From contig CAIXHI010000032.1 in assembly GCA_903919215.1 (NCBI GenBank), positions 1 to 18,573 on the forward strand: DNA of 18,573 nucleotides, given 5' to 3'. Below the pieces are notes generated by a model that worked only from the letters and a program-made list of their open reading frames with translations, did no database searches and had not been told where the DNA came from. Positions 13,967-18,573 of this stretch are shown in pieces. Position 1 is the first letter of the stretch. Each line of letters begins with the position of its first letter. This stretch comes from an uncultured Acidimicrobiaceae bacterium. GTDB lineage: Bacteria > Actinomycetota > Acidimicrobiia > Acidimicrobiales > Ilumatobacteraceae. The translations under genes were made by a program, and so were the position numbers.

Positions 13967-15208
13967 GTGTCCGATCCCGCCGATCCCGCCGATCCTGCCG
14001 TCTCGCTGCCCGACCGGTCGTTGCGGTCGGCGCTCGAGTTCGTGGTGCTCGTCGTCGCTGCCGGTCAGAAGACGCGCCCGCCCCTGGTGTTTCCTGCCGG
14101 GCTGAAGCCGTACCTGAAGTTCCACTCGTTGCCGGTGCCGGCGCTCACGAAGGTGCGCCAGGTGGTGGAGGCAGATGCCGAGTTCCTGACCCGCCTCGGG
14201 TCGGTCGCGACTACTGACCTCGTCGACGATGTGGGCATGTTGTGGCTCACGCGTCCCGCCGACTGGCTCGCTGGCGCTATAGAACTCGCCCGTGCCGCCG
14301 AAGCTGCCAGCCATGAGGGCGACGCCGCAGTGGCACTCCGTCGTGAAGAGAAGCGCCGCGAAGCAGCCGAGACCGTCGCCGCCCGGTCGCGAGCGGAGTT
14401 GCTGGTGGCCCGCGAACAACTCGAGTCGGAGCGGCGTGAGCGTGCGGCGGCGCAGTCCGAGCTGGAACGTGTGCGCGCTGAACTGACGCGCACGAAGGAG
14501 CGCCTCGTTGAAGTCGAGCGGATGGCGCGCCGCAAGGAGGCCGGAGCGAATGCGGTCGATGCCAAGGCCGGTGCGGCTGGACAAGCGGTGGAGTCGTTGC
14601 GGGCCGAACTGGCCGACGCCGTCGCTGCGCGCGATGCTGCCCTCGCCGAACGGTCGGTGGTGCACGCCGGTGGATCGGTTGATCTCGAGCGTGTGCGCGT
14701 GCTGCTCGCGGAGGCACTCCTCGTGGCCAAGGGTGGTTCACCGAAGGCCCGCCGCCGTCAGCGCCAACCGCTCGCCGTGCCCGGTGGGCTCTACGGCGAC
14801 AGTGAGGCGGCAGCCACCCATCTGCTGCGTGCCCCCGACGTCGTCGTACTCATCGATGGCTACAACGTGGCCAAGTTGGGTTGGCCAGCGTTGGCACTCG
14901 AGCGGCAGCGGACGGTCTGCATCGAGGCGGCGGAGAACCTTGCTCGTCGGTGGGGCACGCTGCTGCACATCGTGTTCGATGGCGCCACGATCGTGGGTGC
15001 CAGCGCAGATCGGCGTCGCCTGGTGCGCGTGAGCTACTCGCCGGAGGGGGTTACCGCCGACGACGTGCTGCGTTCGGAAGTGACGGCGCTTGATGTAGAT
15101 CGCCCGGTGATCGTGGTCACCAACGACCAAGCCGTGCTGACCGATGTGCGCGCCGCTGGCGCGAACACGATCAGCAGCGACACCTTCCTGGCCCTCGCCC
15201 GCCCCTGA
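13967..15208 (+). CDS. Coiled-coil protein with C-terminal NYN (YacP/Rae1-like) RNase domain
   Basis: Predicted 413-residue cytoplasmic protein. After a short Asp-Pro-Ala repeat, residues about 15-105 form a globular region. Residues about 115-240 are a long Ala/Arg/Glu-rich coiled coil (REEKRREAAETVAARSRAEL and similar). The C-terminal NYN domain starts near 290 with VVVLIDGYNVAKLGWP (Asp297), then IVFDGA, SPEGVTADDVL and IVVTNDQAVL, which supply the conserved acidic residues of PIN-like ribonucleases such as Rae1/YacP. RNA cleavage, perhaps on ribosome-associated mRNA, is inferred from family. GTG start with TAGATT 6 bases before it. Downstream lies an inverted array of 20-base repeats. Confidence 0.88.
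   Translation: MSDPADPADPAVSLPDRSLRSALEFVVLVVAAGQKTRPPLVFPAGLKPYLKFHSLPVPALTKVRQVVEADAEFLTRLGSVATTDLVDDVGMLWLTRPADWLAGAIELARAAEAASHEGDAAVALRREEKRREAAETVAARSRAELLVAREQLESERRERAAAQSELERVRAELTRTKERLVEVERMARRKEAGANAVDAKAGAAGQAVESLRAELADAVAARDAALAERSVVHAGGSVDLERVRVLLAEALLVAKGGSPKARRRQRQPLAVPGGLYGDSEAAATHLLRAPDVVVLIDGYNVAKLGWPALALERQRTVCIEAAENLARRWGTLLHIVFDGATIVGASADRRRLVRVSYSPEGVTADDVLRSEVTALDVDRPVIVVTNDQAVLTDVRAAGANTISSDTFLALARP
13973..13999 (+). repeat. Triple 9-base tandem repeat in the NYN gene start
   Basis: GATCCCGCC occurs twice and GATCCTGCC once, end to end, encoding Asp-Pro-Ala three times at residues 3-11. It looks like local slippage in a disordered N-terminus. Confidence 0.8.
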
Positions 15209-15214
15209 CCTGTG

Positions 15215-15340
15215 CGAGTGCCTGGGCCCCGGCCCGAGTGCCAGGTGTGCACCCGAGTGGGAGATGACACCTAGTCGCGCACGTGGCACTCGAAAGGTCG
15301 GGCCGGGAGCGTGGCACTCGGGCCGGGGGCGTGGCACTCG
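15215..15340. repeat. Inverted array of 20-base repeats around GGCACTCG
   Basis: The core GGCACTCG occurs on the plus strand at 15285-15292, 15313-15320 and 15333-15340, and its reverse complement CGAGTGCC at 15215-15222 and 15235-15242, with a degenerate copy at 15254-15261. Units 15301-15320 and 15321-15340 are tandem and differ at one base. The reverse complement of 15215-15234 matches the latter at 17 of 20 positions. The array fills most of the 165-base gap after the NYN gene and could fold into one large RNA hairpin. It may be a REP-like element, a transcript end or a multi-site operator. The rest of the gap (15341-15373) shows no clear signal. Confidence 0.8.
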
Positions 15341-15373
15341 CACTGTGTGAGACCCTTGGTGTTGGGTACGGGT

Positions 15374-15568
15374 ATGTCACATTTCGTTATCTCCTGCGAC
15401 TCCTGCGTGTTGGAAGGCAGCGCCGACTGCGCCGATTGCGTGGTCAGCCACCTGCTCTCCCCAGCTCCTCGCGAGGCCGTCGTGTTCGACCTTGCCGAAA
15501 TGCGGGCGGTGAAGTTGCTCGCCGAGGCCGGGTTGGTGCCTACGCTGCGTCACCGTGACGCCCCCTGA
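15374..15568 (+). CDS. Small CxxC...CxxC protein upstream of queG
   Basis: Predicted 64-residue protein with two CxxC pairs, Cys8/Cys11 (SCDSC) and Cys19/Cys22 (DCADC), suggesting a small zinc-ribbon or metal-binding fold. The second half, VVFDLAEMRAVKLLAEAGLVPTLRH, is helical. I recall similar small hypothetical proteins in other actinobacteria with a DCVV motif followed by an AVV-D-AE-RA-LL-AGLVP pattern, but no function. The ATG at 15374 has no obvious ribosome binding site. Its last 14 bases overlap the GTG start of queG in another frame, so the two are almost certainly co-transcribed and possibly translationally coupled. An upstream ATG at 15311 would extend it through the repeat array and is less likely. 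Confidence 0.75.
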   Translation: MSHFVISCDSCVLEGSADCADCVVSHLLSPAPREAVVFDLAEMRAVKLLAEAGLVPTLRHRDAP

Positions 15569-16697
15569 CCCATCGCCACCCACGGCCGATGTGCTCGATG
15601 CGGGCTACGTCGCCGAACTCACCGAACTCACTCGGTCGTTCGGCGTCACCCACACCGGCGTGGCACCCGCCGATGTGTTGCTCCGTGCTCGGGTGGCCAT
15701 CGAGCAGCGCATCGCCGACGGATTGGTCGACGGTATGCAGTTCACGTTCAAGAACCCCGCTCGCTCCACCGACCCGCAGCGAGCGGTCCCCGACGCCCGC
15801 TCGGTGTTCGTGGCCGCTCGCCCGTACCTGCTGCCCGATCAGGAGCGTCCGGATGGGCCGATGGGGCGGGTGGCCCGCTACGCCTGGCTCGACCACTATG
15901 CGCCGCTGCGCGAGGGGCTGTGGGCTGTGGCCCGTCGACTTCGCGCGGATGGGTACAAGGCGGTGCCGTTCGCCGACGACAACAGCATCGTCGACCGCGA
16001 GGTTGCCTATCGTGCTGGCCTGGGCTGGTTCGGGAAGAACGCCAACCTGCTGTTGCCCGGCGCTGGCAGTTGGTTCGTGCTTGGCTGCGTGGTCACCACG
16101 GCGCCTTTGCCGGTCGCCGCGGGTCCGGTCGACGACGGCTGCGGCACATGTCGCCGCTGCCTCGATGCGTGCCCCACGGGGGCGATCGTGGCCGAAGGGG
16201 TCATCGACGCGGCTCGGTGTCTGGCCTGGGTGTTGCAGAAGCCGGGAATCATTCCGCACCATCTACGCGAGGCCGTCGGCGACCGCATCTACGGTTGCGA
16301 CGACTGTCAGGATGCCTGCCCGCCGACGGTGCGTCTCGGCCGACGGTTCACCGTCGATGTCAGCACAGACGAGCCACCCATGGCGTGGTTGTCGGTGCTG
16401 CAGTTGTTGATGGCCGATGACGCAGGCGTGGCGCAGATGTGGGGCCGTTGGTACCTGGCCGAGCGCGACCCGCGTTGGGCCCGACGCAACGCGCTGGTGG
16501 TGCTGGGCAACGTGGGCGGTCTGGCGGTCGGCCCACACACCCATACGGTGCGGGCCGTGTTGGCCGACTACCTTTCCCACCACGACCCTGTCCTACGGGC
16601 CCACGCCGTGTGGGCCGCGCGGCGGCTCGGCCTCCACGATCTCATGCCTGTCTCCGACCCGCACCCCGATGTCCAACGCGAACTGCAGATGCCGTGA
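15555..16697 (+). CDS. queG: Epoxyqueuosine reductase
   Basis: Cobalamin- and Fe-S-dependent enzyme that reduces epoxyqueuosine to queuosine in the tRNA anticodon, the last step of queuosine synthesis. The 380-residue product shows the catalytic region SIVDREVAYRAGLGWFGKNA, with the likely proton-donor Asp147. The first 4Fe-4S motif is Cys196/199/202/206 (CGTCRRCLDACP), and the second cluster set includes Cys222, Cys248, Cys251 and Cys255 (CDDCQDACPP). A C-terminal HEAT-like helical tail follows (RWARRNALVVLGNVGG). The GTG start overlaps the small CxxC gene by 14 bases, and its stop overlaps the next gene as GTGA. No other queuosine gene is in the window. Confidence 0.95.
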   Translation: MTPPDPSPPTADVLDAGYVAELTELTRSFGVTHTGVAPADVLLRARVAIEQRIADGLVDGMQFTFKNPARSTDPQRAVPDARSVFVAARPYLLPDQERPDGPMGRVARYAWLDHYAPLREGLWAVARRLRADGYKAVPFADDNSIVDREVAYRAGLGWFGKNANLLLPGAGSWFVLGCVVTTAPLPVAAGPVDDGCGTCRRCLDACPTGAIVAEGVIDAARCLAWVLQKPGIIPHHLREAVGDRIYGCDDCQDACPPTVRLGRRFTVDVSTDEPPMAWLSVLQLLMADDAGVAQMWGRWYLAERDPRWARRNALVVLGNVGGLAVGPHTHTVRAVLADYLSHHDPVLRAHAVWAARRLGLHDLMPVSDPHPDVQRELQMP

Positions 16698-17818
16698 AGC
16701 ATCTCCTGGTCACGAACGACTTCCCGCCCAAGATCGGCGGTATCCAGTCGCTGCTGTGGGAATGGTGGCGTCGGCTGCCGCCCGATTCATTCGCTGTGCT
16801 CACCAGCCCCTACGCAGGCACCGAGGAGTTCGACGCGCAGCAACCGTTCCTGATCCGGCGCACGAAGGAGCCCGTGCTGTTGCCGCACCCGTGGATGGTG
16901 TCGCGTATCAATGCGATGGCCAAGGAAGTGGGTGCCGACCTCGTCGTGCTCGATCCTGCGTTGCCGCTTGGGCTGGTCGGTCCATCGCTCGACCTGCCCT
17001 ACGACGTCGTGCTCCATGGCGCGGAGGTCACCGTGCCGGGTCGTCTGCCGCTCAGCAAACAGACGCTCGCCTACGTGTTGCGCCGTGCTCGCCACATCGT
17101 TGCTGCCGGCGGCTACCCAGCGGCCGAAGGTGAACGCGCCGCCGGCCGGTCGTTGCCGATCACCGTGGTCCCTCCGGGGGTCGATACCGAACGGTTCGTG
17201 CCGCTCACCGCTGATGAGCGGCTGCGCGCTCGCGAGCACTTCGGCATTGCCGCGGATGCCGAGCTGGTGGTGGGCATCAGTCGCCTCGTGCCGCGCAAGG
17301 GCTTCGACACGGCCGTGCGGGCAGCCGCGCTGCTGCACAAGAGTCATCCGAACCTGGTGCTGGCGATCGCCGGCGGCGGTCGCGATGCTGAACGGCTGCA
17401 GGGTCTGGCCACATCGTTGAACGCACCAGTGAAGTTCCTCGGTCGCGTCAGCAATGACGACCTCCCGCGGCTGTACGGCTGTGCCGATGTGTACACGATG
17501 CTGTGTCGCAACCGATGGGGTGGCCTCGAGCAGGAGGGGTTTGGCATCGTCTTCCTGGAAGCGGCCGCGTGCGGTGTGCCCCAGGTAGCGGGCGACTCGG
17601 GTGGTGCTGCCGAGGCTGTTGCGGACGGCGAGACCGGCCTGGTGGTGCGCAAACCCGACGACCCTCGCGAGGTCGCCGCTGCAATCGAGCGTCTGCTCGA
17701 TGATCCCGAACTGCGGGTGAGGATGGGAAGTGCCGGGCGCGAACGCGCCGTGCGCGAGTTCTCCTACGACGTGTTGGCCCATCGCCTGGGTGTCTCGCTC
17801 GGCGCACTGGCAGAATGA
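16694..17818 (+). CDS. pimB: GT4 glycosyltransferase, PimB'-like phosphatidylinositol mannosyltransferase
   Basis: Predicted 374-residue GT-B glycosyltransferase. In mycobacteria and corynebacteria PimB' adds the second mannose to phosphatidylinositol monomannoside on the cytoplasmic membrane face. Visible features are the N-terminal loop TNDFPPKIGGIQSLL, VVPPGVDTERF, the nucleotide-sugar segment GISRLVPRKGFDTAV, and the GT4 Glu motif EGFGIVFLEAAACGVP followed by AGDSGGAAEAV. These resemble M. tuberculosis PimB' (Rv2188c) as I remember it. There is no membrane helix; attachment would be peripheral. The GTG start forms a GTGA overlap with the queG stop. Other PI- or lipid-directed mannosyltransferases of the same family cannot be excluded. 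Confidence 0.85.
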   Translation: MKHLLVTNDFPPKIGGIQSLLWEWWRRLPPDSFAVLTSPYAGTEEFDAQQPFLIRRTKEPVLLPHPWMVSRINAMAKEVGADLVVLDPALPLGLVGPSLDLPYDVVLHGAEVTVPGRLPLSKQTLAYVLRRARHIVAAGGYPAAEGERAAGRSLPITVVPPGVDTERFVPLTADERLRAREHFGIAADAELVVGISRLVPRKGFDTAVRAAALLHKSHPNLVLAIAGGGRDAERLQGLATSLNAPVKFLGRVSNDDLPRLYGCADVYTMLCRNRWGGLEQEGFGIVFLEAAACGVPQVAGDSGGAAEAVADGETGLVVRKPDDPREVAAAIERLLDDPELRVRMGSAGRERAVREFSYDVLAHRLGVSLGALAE

Positions 17819-17822
17819 CCCG

Positions 17823-18299
17823 GTGAACTCCCGCCTGGTGCGTGCCAATCTGTTCGGCACTCTCGTGTTCGTCGTCGCTCTCGCCGTGGCGGTGCCGTTC
17901 AAGGCGCACCGCTGGGCGCAGGTGCTGGTGGTCGCGGTGTCGCTCGTACTGTTCGCCGCCGGCGTGGCCTGCTCGTTGTGGGCGTATGCGCGGGCGCTCG
18001 ATCTCTCACGCGTGCGCGAGGTCGGCGTGGCAAACCTGTTTCTGCTCACCGGCGCAACGGCCCCCACACCGTTGAAACGGCTGATGTCGGTTGCGTGGGC
18101 TGTGCAGATCATCGCCGCGATCATCGGGGCCAGCATCGGTGTGTCGGGGCTGGAGAAGAGCCAACTCAACGCGTTGGCGTTCGGTGTTCTGGTGCCGATG
18201 TTTGGCATTGGCATGAATGGGGCATGGGCCGCGAGGTACGGTTCTTTCGGGCCTCGGGTGGATCCAGGGTCCACACCGTCCAACGGGAAGATCAGGTAG
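17823..18299 (+). CDS. Four-helix membrane protein of unknown function
   Basis: Predicted 158-residue integral membrane protein, family not recognised. Four hydrophobic segments are visible: near residues 10-25 (LFGTLVFVVALAVAVPF), 32-56 (VLVVAVSLVLFAAGVACSLW), 87-107 (LMSVAWAVQIIAAIIGASIG) and 115-137 (NALAFGVLVPMFGIGMNGAW). A Pro/Gly/Ser-rich tail follows. The GTG start lies 4 bases after the PimB'-like stop. CAGAAT, which overlaps that stop, lies 6 bases before the GTG, so a separate leaderless transcript is possible besides read-through from pimB. Its position between a PI mannosyltransferase and an SRPBCC gene hints at envelope lipid biology, but this is inference. Confidence 0.8.
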   Translation: MNSRLVRANLFGTLVFVVALAVAVPFKAHRWAQVLVVAVSLVLFAAGVACSLWAYARALDLSRVREVGVANLFLLTGATAPTPLKRLMSVAWAVQIIAAIIGASIGVSGLEKSQLNALAFGVLVPMFGIGMNGAWAARYGSFGPRVDPGSTPSNGKIR

Positions 18300-18308
18300 A
18301 ACAGTTCC

Positions 18309-18573
18309 ATGGCTGAATCGGCGTCCCAGACCATCACCATCGCCGCCGCACCCGACCGCGTGTGGGCGATCGCCACTGATTTCGATCGCTATCCCGAATG
18401 GGCCAAGGACGTCAAGGACGTCATCGTCCGCACCCGTGACGACCAGGGCCGCCCGACCGAGGTCGAGTTCCGTGCCTCGGCCCTCGGTCGTAGCACGCAC
18501 TACACCCTGGGCTACGACTACGCCCAGGCCCCGGCCGTCCTCAGCTGGCGGATGCTGCGCGGCGACATCATGC
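18309..18573 (+). CDS. SRPBCC-family lipid/polyketide-binding protein (5' part, cut by window edge)
   Basis: The first 88 residues are seen; the gene runs past the right edge. The start MAESASQTITIAAAPDRVW, then IATDFDRYPEWAKDVKDV, is characteristic of START/polyketide-cyclase-like SRPBCC proteins, which form a helix-grip fold with a hydrophobic pocket. It resembles M. tuberculosis Rv2185c, which also lies close to pimB'. The ATG at 18309 is 9 bases after the previous stop. TAGAAC lies 6 bases before the ATG, a weak -10 candidate for a leaderless transcript. Ligand and function are unknown. Confidence 0.85.
   Translation, partial: MAESASQTITIAAAPDRVWAIATDFDRYPEWAKDVKDVIVRTRDDQGRPTEVEFRASALGRSTHYTLGYDYAQAPAVLSWRMLRGDIM

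Noticed and set aside
15215..15340. CRISPR array
   Set aside because: Repeats are only 20 bases, face both directions, have no regular unique spacers, and no cas gene is present.
15311..15373. Extended start (ATG 15311) for the small CxxC protein
   Set aside because: It would translate the repeat array; the ATG at 15374 gives the N-terminus that fits the remembered family pattern.
16787..18376. 529-codon open frame on the minus strand opposite pimB' and the membrane protein
   Set aside because: It spans three plus-strand genes with strong family signatures and has shadow-type composition.

Overview
The window is a GC-rich, gene-dense stretch (19 protein genes, one cut by the right edge, with no gap above 170 bases) from an actinomycete-type genome. 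A WhiB-family regulator, a PimB'-like mannosyltransferase, a DnaQ exonuclease/UvrC-like fusion, GTG starts and apparently leaderless genes point to Actinomycetota. The style suggests a deep lineage such as Acidimicrobiia, but that placement is inference. No tRNA, rRNA, CRISPR array, insertion sequence or phage gene was seen.

Left part, minus strand (109-6885): two secreted Tat-dependent ferritin-like proteins lie downstream of a tight four-gene operon. The operon order is glpD (glycerol-3-phosphate dehydrogenase), an alkyl-DHAP-synthase-like flavoprotein, a small four-helix membrane protein, and a glycerol-kinase-like FGGY kinase. All three junctions in the operon are 4-base ATGA overlaps. 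The kinase has lost two of the residues that hold glycerol in E. coli GlpK, so the operon may act on a glycerol derivative such as an ether-linked glycerol rather than glycerol itself.

Middle, plus strand (6931-9857): a PerR-like Fur-family regulator is followed by a short rubrerythrin without a rubredoxin domain, a GlpC-like Fe-S/CCG protein and a DUF3501 protein. This looks like a peroxide-stress module in which the Fe-S protein and DUF3501 protein could feed electrons to the rubrerythrin. A near-perfect 30-base palindrome lies in the 45-base divergent gap between glpD and the regulator, and is the best operator candidate in the window.

Right part (10000-18573): whiB, trpD and a thrB-like kinase run forward. 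A DnaQ-GIY-YIG-UVR repair fusion runs backward, with a LexA-type palindrome beside its -35 box. Then, forward, come a coiled-coil/NYN RNase-like protein, an inverted array of 20-base repeats, a 64-residue CxxC protein, queG, pimB', a membrane protein and a truncated SRPBCC gene. The set trpD / DnaQ-UvrC / PimB' / SRPBCC recalls the Rv2192c-Rv2185c neighbourhood of Mycobacterium tuberculosis, with different genes inserted. Several genes on this side have a -10-like hexamer exactly six bases before the start codon, the hallmark of leaderless transcripts.
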